From the NCBI GenBank assembly GCA_031254795.1, contig JAIRTS010000024.1, positions 1 through 15,557 of the forward strand: 15,557 bases of DNA, in the 5' to 3' direction. This stretch comes from Treponema sp. (GTDB lineage Bacteria; Spirochaetota; Spirochaetia; Treponematales; Breznakiellaceae). Position 1 is the first letter of the stretch. Each line of letters starts with the position of its first letter. The position numbers were made by a program, and so were the translations under genes. Below are positions 1-6,656 of this stretch, piece after piece. Below the pieces are notes generated by a model. The model had not been told where the DNA came from, made no database searches, and saw only the letters and a program-made list of their open reading frames with translations.

Positions 1-92
1 GCGAGATAGAAAACAACCGGACGGGAAAGTTGTTGCGCGACGAAAACCAGCGCATTAATGCCTATGAGGTAGAGAACCGCGTTGTGGTATGA
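1..92 (+). CDS. C-terminal tail of an unidentified protein (partial, runs off left edge)
   Basis: A frame open from base 3 to a TGA at 90-92 reads 29 residues, ending AYEVENRVVV, with a charged, plausible composition. It has no start inside the window, so the gene would begin to the left. I do not recognise the family. A chance open frame of 30 codons is quite possible, so the call is weak. Bases 93-275 that follow show no gene, hairpin or promoter that I can support. Confidence 0.28.
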   Translation, partial: EIENNRTGKLLRDENQRINAYEVENRVVV

Positions 93-275
93 GTACCGGA
101 ATGTTCGTTGCAAAGAGTATATGGCTGCCTGTTCTCCTTCGCTTTGCTTTTTATATAGTCTTTTTATATCAACAACAGCAAGGCGCCAAATGTTACATAT
201 GAACCGGCGATAGTACTGTGGTTATACCTCCATATCAGAAACACCGTATAATACGCCACATTATGCGCACAGCCC

Positions 276-435
276 TCGGCTTCGAAATGCCTCATGTAGA
301 AGGTGTATTTCCGGTTCTAGTTGGTCATCCAGACGAATTCCTCCATGATGGCCGACTTTTCTTTCCGCCCAGCATTCAGGTAACGGGAATGGACCTGCCT
401 GGTAACTGCTTTTTTTCTTGCATGGTTAACCCCAT
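276..435 (-). pseudogene. Decayed N-terminus of an integrase-core (DDE) transposase
   Basis: On the minus strand a good Shine-Dalgarno (GGAGGT) lies about five bases before an ATG at 435. The conceptual product reads MGLTMQE, then, after a one-base shift in a run of A's, KKAVTRQVHSRYLNAGRKEK, then IMEEFVWMTN, an in-frame TAG, and NRKYTF. From memory, integrase-core transposases often begin with a pattern of the type KKxLTRxxxxRYxxAxKKEKxxILxEFxxxTGYNRKYA. The match survives only if one A is restored to the homopolymer and the TAG is read as a tyrosine codon. Homology fades near base 276. The open frame on the opposite strand at 218-541 is a shadow of this remnant. The matching C-terminal type of sequence is at the right edge of the window. 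Confidence 0.55.
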
Positions 436-512
436 TTTGACCTCCGATAGGTGTGGCTACCGGATAGTCTGTCTTAATTTGGGTTACTTTTTCGATGAGG
501 CAACACATTCTA

Positions 513-542
513 TTGACTTCAACCCCCGTTTTTCGCTATGAT
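513..542 (+). promoter_or_regulatory. Sigma70-type promoter of the LacI-family gene
   Basis: TTGACT at 513-518 and TATGAT at 537-542 are separated by 18 bases. Both boxes match the consensus at five of six positions. The predicted start of transcription is near 549, about 47 bases before the ATG at 596. Confidence 0.6.
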
Positions 543-543
543 T

Positions 544-551
544 CAGCGCTG
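544..551. promoter_or_regulatory. Candidate LacI-family auto-operator
   Basis: CAGCGCTG is a perfect palindrome with the central CG step common to LacI-family operators. It begins two bases after the -10 box and covers the predicted transcription start, where a bound repressor would block the gene's own promoter. The core AGCGCT is short and occurs elsewhere in the window by chance, so position is the main support. Confidence 0.35.
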
Positions 552-595
552 GGCGTCAAAAACTCTGGCTGTATTTTCTGTATTGGAGAAAGTGG

Positions 596-1642
596 ATGAC
601 GGTGAAGGAAATAGCCGAACTTGCGGGGGTGTCTATCGGAACCGTAGACAGGGTTCTGTATCAGAGGGGCAGGGTGTCGGCGGCGACCCGGGCAAAGGTG
701 CAGGAAATCATTGAAACATACCAATTCACCCCGAATCCCATAGCGCGGCGGTTGAAAAGAAACCGTTCGTACCGTTTTTGCGCCCTTATTCCACGACGGG
801 ATCAAGACGCCGGATATTGGGAGCAGGCGATTGCGGGGCTTAAAACGGGCGCGAACGAGGTCAGCCCCCTGGGAGTCGAGACGGAGATCATTGAGTACGA
901 CCGGTATAATAGGGAAGAGGTCTCTGCCAGGATGGAAGTGGCGCTGGCGAAAGAACCGGACGGCGTGATACTTGCGCCCAACACACAAATTAAGCGAATG
1001 ATTCCCAAAATCAGGGAAAAACAGACGCCGTACATTTTCTTCGACTCGGACTTTCCTGAACTGACGCCGCTTTGTACAATCAGCCAGGATCCCATTCGCG
1101 GCGGGTATCTTGCGGGCAGACTTATGAGCCTTTTTAGGCGAAGCGCGTCCAGGACGGAAGAGGGGAAACAACATGAAAAACCGGTGGCGGTTCTTGACGC
1201 CCATTGTGAGGATTGCCACATCATCCGGCGCAGAGACGGCTTTTTGCGATACGCTGAAGAACATGCCGTTCCGGTTGTGGTGAGAGAATATTCGGAAGAA
1301 GGCGAATTGACCGGAAAAGAAATAATGGCGTTGTTGGAACAATATCCCGATTTGGACGGATTCTTTGTCACCAACAGTTTGGCGCATCGCGTCGCGCAAG
1401 CGGTGAAAGACCTGGGCGCAAGCGAAAAGCGTATTATCATAGGCTATGATCTCACCTCAAATAACAAACGGTTGCTGAAAGAAGGCTTCATAGACGCGAT
1501 TATCTCCCAAAGACCCGAAGAACAAGGACGCCAGGCGGTGATCAACTTGTACCGCTACATCGTGCTGGAACAAAACGTGGAGCCCAAAATCGAAATGCCG
1601 TTGGATGTCTATATTAAAGAAAATATCGTGGATCCCCTGTAA
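596..1642 (+). CDS. LacI-family transcriptional regulator
   Basis: A 348-residue DNA-binding regulator that would repress or activate sugar-utilisation genes in response to a ligand. Residues 1-25 form the LacI helix-turn-helix (TVKEIAELAGVSIGTVDRVL), with the hinge helix around 46-56 (NPIARRLKR). Residues from about 60 onward form a periplasmic-binding-protein-like ligand domain (DGVILAP, FFDSDFP, DGFFVTNS, IIGYD). The TVDRVLYQRGRVS variant of the recognition region is seen in a LacI subgroup found in gut bacteria. The ATG at 596 is supported by GGAGAAAG at 585-592 and by a strong promoter upstream. No transporter or sugar enzyme adjoins it: insertion-sequence debris lies on both sides, so its target genes may have been lost or lie elsewhere. 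Ligand unknown. Autoregulation is suggested by the palindrome at 544-551. Confidence 0.9.
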   Translation: MTVKEIAELAGVSIGTVDRVLYQRGRVSAATRAKVQEIIETYQFTPNPIARRLKRNRSYRFCALIPRRDQDAGYWEQAIAGLKTGANEVSPLGVETEIIEYDRYNREEVSARMEVALAKEPDGVILAPNTQIKRMIPKIREKQTPYIFFDSDFPELTPLCTISQDPIRGGYLAGRLMSLFRRSASRTEEGKQHEKPVAVLDAHCEDCHIIRRRDGFLRYAEEHAVPVVVREYSEEGELTGKEIMALLEQYPDLDGFFVTNSLAHRVAQAVKDLGASEKRIIIGYDLTSNNKRLLKEGFIDAIISQRPEEQGRQAVINLYRYIVLEQNVEPKIEMPLDVYIKENIVDPL

Positions 1643-1794
1643 GGCAATCGCAAACACCCTCAAAATCAACGCCGCCTCTCAGTTTCTTTACGCTCGCATA
1701 TCTCCTTTGTTCGCAAGGCCGGTTTACTGACCCGTCAAACCGAAAGATTGCAAACCATAGGTTCACGCATGTTACGCGAAGGTTCGTTTGTATC

Positions 1795-1875
1795 GGCGAA
1801 AACGGCTGCAACTGGTGGGCAAAAAATGGAATGACGGAGCGGATTTTTCACGCGATCCATGAAGAACACATGAAC
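1795..1875 (+). pseudogene. Fragment of an IS5-type transposase with an internal deletion
   Basis: The frame read here gives GENGCNW followed directly by WAKNGMTERIFHAIHEEHMN. From memory, IS5-family transposases of the IS427 type have ENGCKWR, then some 15 residues around LP..FG.WHTIY, then RW.KNG...R.F..L. The two conserved blocks are present but the segment between them is missing, so the copy has lost an internal piece. There is no intact start, catalytic domain or end. After residue HMN the sequence passes into the 33-base repeat at 1895. Assignment rests on short motifs only. Confidence 0.42.
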
Positions 1876-1894
1876 TACCCGGTCATAAAGGGAC

Positions 1895-1927
1895 AGGTAT
1901 TACACCCGCGCTTTCCAATAAAGGGTT
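1895..1927 (+). repeat. 33-base dispersed repeat, left copy (inverted relative to 15193-15225)
   Basis: These 33 bases, from AGGTATTACACCC to AATAAAGGGTT, are identical to the reverse complement of 15193-15225. One further mismatch and then five more matching bases extend the similarity on the 5' side. The sequence can fold weakly (CTTT-CCAAT-AAAG with ACC/GGT outside). Both copies sit beside transposase debris, so it is probably part of a mobile or repetitive element and not a gene. Confidence 0.8.
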
Positions 1928-2160
1928 TAGGCGGACAGGATCACGATATGACAAACGTGACCTGACGCTTTCCACATTTTTCTACCTTGCCTTTTGGCAA
2001 CAAGTGGCGATGACTGCTGGCGCATGAGGACATCTCGCCGGTTCATGAGAGCCTTGACCGTCCGATGAACCTCCTGCTGGAGGGATCTCCTTGTCAACGA
2101 TGGTTTTATGAGGCGATACATCGCCTTATCGCGATTTCGCGCGGGAGGGTAAGGCGGCTC
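1928..2160. other. Gene-free stretch of probable insertion-sequence debris
   Basis: No frame here has convincing protein character. The longest, on the minus strand (1927-2121, 64 codons), has no Shine-Dalgarno and matches nothing I know. A shifted minus-strand reading around 1950-2010 gives KGKVEKCGKRQVTFVIS, which loosely resembles the tail of the transposase fragment at 15319-15557 (KAKIAFSKCLAQKISVAF). It may be a much older copy of the same end, but the resemblance is weak. Confidence 0.25.
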
Positions 2161-2161
2161 A

Positions 2162-2190
2162 TTGACTTTATCGCGGCGTTGCGCTATTCT
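2162..2190 (+). promoter_or_regulatory. Promoter of the small peptide-ispF-nth operon
   Basis: TTGACT at 2162-2167 and TATTCT at 2185-2190 are separated by 17 bases. Transcription would begin near 2197, giving a very short leader that begins inside the GGGGAGG Shine-Dalgarno at 2194-2200. Confidence 0.55.
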
Positions 2191-2208
2191 TTAGGGGAGG
2201 TGTAGACC

Positions 2209-2394
2209 ATGATTAAATGGCGTTCACTTTTTGTATGCGTCATTCTGTTTGTGTTTCAAGGCTTTCAGATTTTCGCAGAAGCGGTGTCAGACGTCGTTGT
2301 TGAATACATCAAAACGCAGAGCGCCGCGCGGGACGCCGCCATTACCCCGGAGATGGAAGGGCGCGTCGCCGTCATCGGCGGAGGCTCTCAATAG
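2209..2394 (+). CDS. Small secreted protein of unknown function
   Basis: A 61-residue product with a clear Sec signal peptide: a basic start (MIKWR), a hydrophobic stretch to about residue 22, and an AEA cleavage site near residues 23-25. This leaves a mature peptide of about 36 residues ending VAVIGGGSQ. Translation start is well supported by GGGGAGG eight bases upstream and by a consensus-like promoter. The stop codon is two bases before the ispF ATG, so the two are probably translationally coupled. I do not recognise the family. It could be a genuine small exported protein, the remaining 5' end of a truncated gene, or simply an entry site for ribosomes reading ispF. Confidence 0.6.
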   Translation: MIKWRSLFVCVILFVFQGFQIFAEAVSDVVVEYIKTQSAARDAAITPEMEGRVAVIGGGSQ

Positions 2395-2396
2395 TA

Positions 2397-2873
2397 ATGT
2401 TGCGTATTGGTTTGGGACGAGATTTGCACCGGCTTGTTCCGGGGCGGCACTTCCTGCTTGCCGGCGTTGAAATTCCCTGTGAAAAAGGCGGGCTTGGACA
2501 CTCGGACGCCGACACGCTTGCGCACGCCGTGATCGACGCCTTGCTCGGCGCCGCCGGTATAGGTGATATTGGAGAGTTTTTTCCAGATACGGATCCGGCG
2601 TACAAAGACGCGGACTCCATGCTTTTGCTCAAAAGGACGTTTGCCCGCATCCAGAGCGGCGGCTGGCGTGTCGTCAACGTGGACTGCGTGGTGACGTGTG
2701 AAACGCCGAAAATTTTTCCGTACCGCGAAAAAATCCGCGAAGCCCTCGCCGAGGCGCTGAAGATGGATGCCGACGCGATCATGGTGAAGGGCAAGACCAA
2801 TGAAGGGATTGGCGCGATAGGACAGGGAAATGCGGTGGAAGTCCTTGCGGTCTGTCTTTTGGAGAGTATATGA
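2397..2873 (+). CDS. ispF: 2-C-methyl-D-erythritol 2,4-cyclodiphosphate synthase
   Basis: Converts 4-diphosphocytidyl-2-C-methyl-D-erythritol 2-phosphate to the 2,4-cyclodiphosphate with release of CMP, a cytosolic step of the MEP isoprenoid pathway. At 158 residues it has the usual single-domain length. The metal ligands are visible as D9 and H11 (GRDLHRL) and H43, with the signature GHSDADTLAH at 34-43. ALLGAAGIGDIGEFFPDTDP and KGKTNEGIGAIGQGNA follow the family pattern. It is a stand-alone IspF, not the IspDF fusion found in some bacteria. GGAGG at 2380-2384 lies inside the preceding small gene, 12 bases from the ATG. The last codon overlaps the nth start by ATGA, so the two are coupled. 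Confidence 0.95.
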   Translation: MLRIGLGRDLHRLVPGRHFLLAGVEIPCEKGGLGHSDADTLAHAVIDALLGAAGIGDIGEFFPDTDPAYKDADSMLLLKRTFARIQSGGWRVVNVDCVVTCETPKIFPYREKIREALAEALKMDADAIMVKGKTNEGIGAIGQGNAVEVLAVCLLESI

Positions 2874-3535
2874 GTGAGCCAATATGGGACGACATTTTTG
2901 TTGCCCTTGAAACATGGCGGAGGGAACTCCACGAAGCGCTTCCGGCTGTAACCACGGTCGCGGCGTCCTACAAACGGGACCCATGGGCTGTGCTTGCGTC
3001 CACGATCCTGAGTCTGCGAACCAAGGATGACGTAACGTTCAAGACTTCGAAAGCCCTGCTTGAGAAAGCCCCAACGCCGGCGGCGTTGCTTGCGTTAAGC
3101 GTGAAAGAGGTCGAGCGGCTTGCGTATCCCGCGGGCTTTTACCGCACCAAGGCGGCGAATCTCCTCAAAATCGCCGCCATCATTGAGAGTCAATACGGGG
3201 GCGCGCCACCATCTGATATGGACGCGCTTCTTGCCATGCCGGGCGTTGGGCGAAAGACCGCCAATCTGGTCGTCACCGAAGCCTTTGACATGGATGGCAT
3301 CTGCGTCGACATTCATGTGCACCGAATAAGCAATCGCGCTGGCTGGGTCGCGACGCAACACCCCGAACAGACTGAAATGCGGTTGCGGGACATTCTTCCG
3401 CGCCCTTACTGGAAGCGCGTCAATGATCTTCTGGTGCAATATGGGCAGAGGCTCTGCCGTCCCGTGAGTCCGTTCTGCTCAAAATGCGTGATAAAAGAAC
3501 ACTGCGAGCGTCATGGGGTGGAGCGGTCGAGATAA
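2870..3535 (+). CDS. nth: Endonuclease III (DNA glycosylase/AP lyase)
   Basis: A base-excision repair enzyme that removes oxidised pyrimidines and cleaves the abasic site. In its 221 residues the helix-hairpin-helix LLAMPGVGRKTANLVV (about 120-135) carries the catalytic Lys K129, and the catalytic Asp is D147 in VDIHVHRISNR. The C-terminal 4Fe-4S loop is intact, with C196, C203, C206 and C212 spaced C-x6-C-x2-C-x5-C. The segment LSLRTKD (about 48-54) stands where E. coli has LSAQATD, as in many Nth homologues outside Enterobacteria. The start overlaps the ispF stop by four bases. It converges with the HAD gene 43 bases downstream, with no obvious terminator between. Confidence 0.95.
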   Translation: MSEPIWDDIFVALETWRRELHEALPAVTTVAASYKRDPWAVLASTILSLRTKDDVTFKTSKALLEKAPTPAALLALSVKEVERLAYPAGFYRTKAANLLKIAAIIESQYGGAPPSDMDALLAMPGVGRKTANLVVTEAFDMDGICVDIHVHRISNRAGWVATQHPEQTEMRLRDILPRPYWKRVNDLLVQYGQRLCRPVSPFCSKCVIKEHCERHGVERSR

Positions 3536-3578
3536 AACGCGCCGCCTGTGTACGCCGCCGAAGGTATGGACGAAAACC

Positions 3579-4502
3579 CTACGGCTTCAATAGAGCCTGT
3601 TTCAGAAACCGCGCCACGCCCTCTTCCGCATTCGCCTTGACAACCACACGCGCCGCCGCTTTCACCCTGTCTTTGGCGTTTGCGGGCGCGGCTGAAAAAC
3701 CGGCCGCTTCGAACATGGAAAGATCGCTCTCCTCATCGCCAAAGGCGAGAACATTTTCACTCGCGAGTGAAAGTCGATCCAACGCCAGTGTAAGACCGGT
3801 TCTTTTGGAAACTCCGGGCGCCATGATCTCCAGAAAAGTGTCGAGCGTCTTCGTAATGGACACCGTATCGCCGAAACGTTCGACGAGAAGCGGGCGGATC
3901 TCTTCGAGTTTCGCGGGATCCGCAAGGAACATGCCCTTGATGCAACCGGATGGTTTCGCGTCCGCGCGGGAGGTTGCCGCAACGAGCCTGCGCTCATAGA
4001 GCGCTTGCTTTATATCCGCGACAACCGGCGGCGAGCCGGTATGCCTTGCGTACATGTCCCATTCCGCGCCGCCTCTCTCCGCCATGGGCATTTTCTCCAT
4101 GCGCCCCTCCTTTCCGCCTGCTTCGGGAAAATAGACCTGAAAATAGACGCCGGTTTTTCGCGAAATGCCAACGCAGAAATCAATGACATCAAAACGCAGG
4201 AGGGACGTGTAGACAATATCGCTTCTGCCGCCTTGCGCGTCGACATTGGCGACTTCAGCCCCATTAAAAAACACCATTGGACCCACCGCGCCTATGACGG
4301 CGCGGTATGTCTCGGACGCTTCAGGCGATCTGCCGGTGCAAACGATGAGATGAAGTCCCCGTTCGCGGCACGCTTTGAGCGTGTTGACGGTCAGCTCTCC
4401 CACAGTGTTGTCGGGACGAAGCAATGTACCGTCCAAATCAAGCGCCAGAGCCTTTATGCGGGAAAAATCGCTGGAGAAATTGGAAGAGGATGTCGTTGCC
4501 AT
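3579..4502 (-). CDS. Cof-type HAD-IIB family phosphatase
   Basis: A haloacid-dehalogenase hydrolase, probably acting on a sugar phosphate or other small phosphorylated metabolite in the cytosol. All four motifs are present. Motif I is IKALALDLDGTLL, with the nucleophile and acid Asp; motif II is the Thr in VCTGRS; motif III is the Lys in SKRTGL; motif IV is GDEESDLSMF, where Ser replaces the Asn of the common GDxxND. A C2-type cap lies between motifs II and III. I chose the ATG at 4502 (307 residues), which puts 16 residues before motif I. The frame stays open upstream to an ATG at 4577 (SD-like GGAAGAGAG) and a TTG at 4619, but that extension reads like translated promoter DNA. It is divergent from gyrB. 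A weak TACACT seven bases before the chosen ATG would make this gene leaderless too. Confidence 0.88.
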   Translation of the reverse strand: MATTSSSNFSSDFSRIKALALDLDGTLLRPDNTVGELTVNTLKACRERGLHLIVCTGRSPEASETYRAVIGAVGPMVFFNGAEVANVDAQGGRSDIVYTSLLRFDVIDFCVGISRKTGVYFQVYFPEAGGKEGRMEKMPMAERGGAEWDMYARHTGSPPVVADIKQALYERRLVAATSRADAKPSGCIKGMFLADPAKLEEIRPLLVERFGDTVSITKTLDTFLEIMAPGVSKRTGLTLALDRLSLASENVLAFGDEESDLSMFEAAGFSAAPANAKDRVKAAARVVVKANAEEGVARFLKQALLKP

Positions 4503-4634
4503 ATCGGAAAGTGTATCAAAAAACCGTCTTTTCTGAAAGCCGCTGAAAACCAACTTATGGCCTCTTCTGAGTTCCATCGCTCTCTTCCGTTGCGCTCCAT
4601 AACCGCGCTCCTCGTCCAACCCTTTCAGCCCCTC

Positions 4635-4663
4635 TTCACGTTTCCCTCAAAATTTGCTATACT
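4635..4663 (+). promoter_or_regulatory. gyrB promoter, predicted to give a leaderless mRNA
   Basis: TTCACG at 4635-4640 and TATACT at 4658-4663 are 17 bases apart. Only six bases (TACATC) separate the -10 box from the gyrB ATG at 4670, so transcription should begin at or within a base or two of the A of the start codon. No Shine-Dalgarno precedes the ATG. Confidence 0.6.
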
Positions 4664-4669
4664 TACATC

Positions 4670-6616
4670 ATGTCAGAATATTCAGCGGAAAGCATACAAG
4701 TTTTGAAAGGACTTGAAGCGGTTAGGCAAAGACCCGGTATGTACATTGGGACGACCGGGATAGACGGGCTTCATCATCTTGTGTTTGAAGTGGTGGACAA
4801 TTCCATTGACGAGGCGATGCAAGGGCATTGCGATAGTATTCTCGTGGTGCTGGAAGGCGATGATGTCATCAGGGTGGAAGACAACGGACGTGGAATTCCC
4901 ACTGACATGCATGTGGGCGAAAATGTAAGCGCCCTTGAACTCGTCATGACCCGCCTCCATGCGGGCGGTAAATTTGATAAAAAATCCTACAAGGTTTCGG
5001 GCGGACTGCATGGCGTGGGCGTGTCCGTGGTGAACGCGCTGTCAACGTGGTGCGAGGCCTTTATCTATAAGGACGGCGAAATCTACACCCAGCGGTATGC
5101 AATCGGCATACCGGAAGCGCCCACTCATGAATGCGGCGTGTCTTCCTGTCCGTGGATGGCGGAAGATGGGGCTACAGGCGGCGCTAAAAGCGGCACGGTT
5201 ATCCGGTGGAAGGCGGACGCTTCTATTTTCAAGGAAACGACGGCGTATAATTTTGACGCGCTCTCCAACCGGTTGCGGGAACTCGCCTTCCTCAACAGGG
5301 GACTCAAAATAATCATTCGGGACGAGCGGCTTTCAACGCCCAAGGTTCATGAGTTTAAGTTCGACGGCGGAGTAAAAAGTTTCGTCCAGTACTTAAACGA
5401 AGGCAAAACCGTCCTCTACAAAGAGCCGATTTTTATAAGCGGCGTTCGTGATTCTGTTGAGGCGGAAATCGCCATTCAACACAATGACGGGTTCAACGAG
5501 ATCATGTACTCGTTTGTAAACGACATCAACACCCGCGAAGGCGGTTCGCACTTGGTGGGTTTTAAGTCGGCGCTCACCCGCATTCTGAACGAATTTCTAA
5601 AGAAATCGAAGCTGGTTAAAAAATTTGAGGAAGGTTTTTCCGGTGAAGACGTACGCGAAGGATTGACTGCGGTTCTGTCCGTCAAGGCGCCGAATCCCCA
5701 GTTCGAAGGTCAGACAAAGAGCAAACTCGGCAATTCCGAGGTGCGGGGCATCATTGACGCGCTGGTATATGAACAGCTTGAAATTTTCTTTGATCAGCAT
5801 CCGGATGTCATCGCCAGCATCCTTGAAAAGTCCGTGTTGGCGGCGAAAGCCCGCATCGCGGCGCGGCAGGCGCGGGAAGCCACGCGGCGGAAAAACGCCA
5901 TGGACAGCGCCGGATTGCCCGGAAAACTCGCGGATTGTTCTGAAAAAGACCCATCGCTCTGCGAACTGTTCATTGTGGAGGGAGATTCGGCGGGTGGTTC
6001 CGCAAAAATGGGGCGCAACCGCCAATATCAGGCTATTCTTTCGCTCTTCGGCAAGATGCTCAATGTGGAGAAGACCCGCATCGAAAAGGTCATCACCAAC
6101 GAAAAATTGCAGCCGATTATCGCCAGCATTGGAGCCGGCGCGGGCGAAGAATTCAAAATTGAAAAGATACGTTACCACAAGATCGTGATCATGGCGGACG
6201 CCGACGTTGACGGCTCGCACATTCGCACTCTCCTCCTCACTTTCTTTTTCCGTTACATGACGCCGTTGCTGGAGTCCGGGCATGTGTACCTCGCCATGCC
6301 GCCCCTGTACAAGGTGAGCTACGAGAAAAAACAGTTCTACGCCTATGACGACGCCGAAAAGGACCGCATTCTCGCCGAATCGGGGCGGGATCCCGGCAAG
6401 GTCGCCTTGCAACGGTACAAGGGCTTGGGTGAAATGAACCCCGATCAATTGTGGGAGACAACCATGGATCCCGGCAAACGGAACATGGTGCAGATTCACA
6501 TGGAGGACGCTATTGAGGCGGACCGGATATTTTCCATGCTGATGGGTGAAAATGTGGGTCCACGCCGGGAATTTATTGAAGAAAACGCTCTTATGGCGTC
6601 AAATTTAGATGTATAA
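4670..6616 (+). CDS. gyrB: DNA gyrase subunit B
   Basis: The ATPase subunit of the A2B2 gyrase that introduces negative supercoils. At 648 residues it is the usual length outside gamma-proteobacteria. The GHKL ATPase domain has E40 and N44 (FEVVDNSIDEA), D71 with GRGIP, and GGLHGVGVSVVNALS at 111-125. The transducer domain includes K350 in QTKSKLG. The Toprim domain has E437 in FIVEGDSAGGSAK plus D510 and D512 in MADADVDGSH. The C-terminus carries QRYKGLGEMNPDQLWETTMD. K134 occupies the place of E. coli R136, the coumarin contact; I recall Lys there in treponemes. LSLFGK at 457-462 replaces the usual LPLRGK or LPLKGK. The start fits the family (VLKGLEAVRQRPGMYIG). No gyrA is nearby, and the next gene starts 40 bases on without a clear terminator. 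Confidence 0.98.
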   Translation: MSEYSAESIQVLKGLEAVRQRPGMYIGTTGIDGLHHLVFEVVDNSIDEAMQGHCDSILVVLEGDDVIRVEDNGRGIPTDMHVGENVSALELVMTRLHAGGKFDKKSYKVSGGLHGVGVSVVNALSTWCEAFIYKDGEIYTQRYAIGIPEAPTHECGVSSCPWMAEDGATGGAKSGTVIRWKADASIFKETTAYNFDALSNRLRELAFLNRGLKIIIRDERLSTPKVHEFKFDGGVKSFVQYLNEGKTVLYKEPIFISGVRDSVEAEIAIQHNDGFNEIMYSFVNDINTREGGSHLVGFKSALTRILNEFLKKSKLVKKFEEGFSGEDVREGLTAVLSVKAPNPQFEGQTKSKLGNSEVRGIIDALVYEQLEIFFDQHPDVIASILEKSVLAAKARIAARQAREATRRKNAMDSAGLPGKLADCSEKDPSLCELFIVEGDSAGGSAKMGRNRQYQAILSLFGKMLNVEKTRIEKVITNEKLQPIIASIGAGAGEEFKIEKIRYHKIVIMADADVDGSHIRTLLLTFFFRYMTPLLESGHVYLAMPPLYKVSYEKKQFYAYDDAEKDRILAESGRDPGKVALQRYKGLGEMNPDQLWETTMDPGKRNMVQIHMEDAIEADRIFSMLMGENVGPRREFIEENALMASNLDV

Positions 6617-6643
6617 TATGGAAATTCGTCTCATTTAGCGCTA
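6612..6643 (+). promoter_or_regulatory. Possible promoter and palindrome before the lipoprotein gene
   Basis: A perfect TATAAT at 6612-6617 overlaps the gyrB stop codon, but no good -35 box sits at the right distance (TTATGG at 6591-6596 is the nearest, with only 15 bases between). An imperfect palindrome centred on TAGCGCTA (6636-6643) lies between this box and the ATG at 6657. It shares AGCGCT with the candidate LacI operator at 544-551. Either could be chance, and read-through from gyrB is an alternative. Confidence 0.3.
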
Positions 6644-6656
6644 GATTTAAAATAGC

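Noticed and set aside
218..541. 107-codon plus-strand open frame at the left side
   Set aside because: It runs antisense to the transposase remnant, has no Shine-Dalgarno, and the minus-strand reading has recognisable motifs.
536..1399. Long minus-strand open frames of 287 and 212 codons within the LacI gene
   Set aside because: They are Arg/His/Pro-rich shadows of a clearly real gene, with no start signals or family features.
4005..4706. 233-codon plus-strand open frame opposite the HAD gene
   Set aside because: Antisense to conserved HAD motifs, and it would overlap the gyrB start.
5597..6499. 300-codon minus-strand open frame inside gyrB
   Set aside because: A mirror of the conserved Toprim region. 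Its His/Arg-rich composition is typical of an antisense reading.
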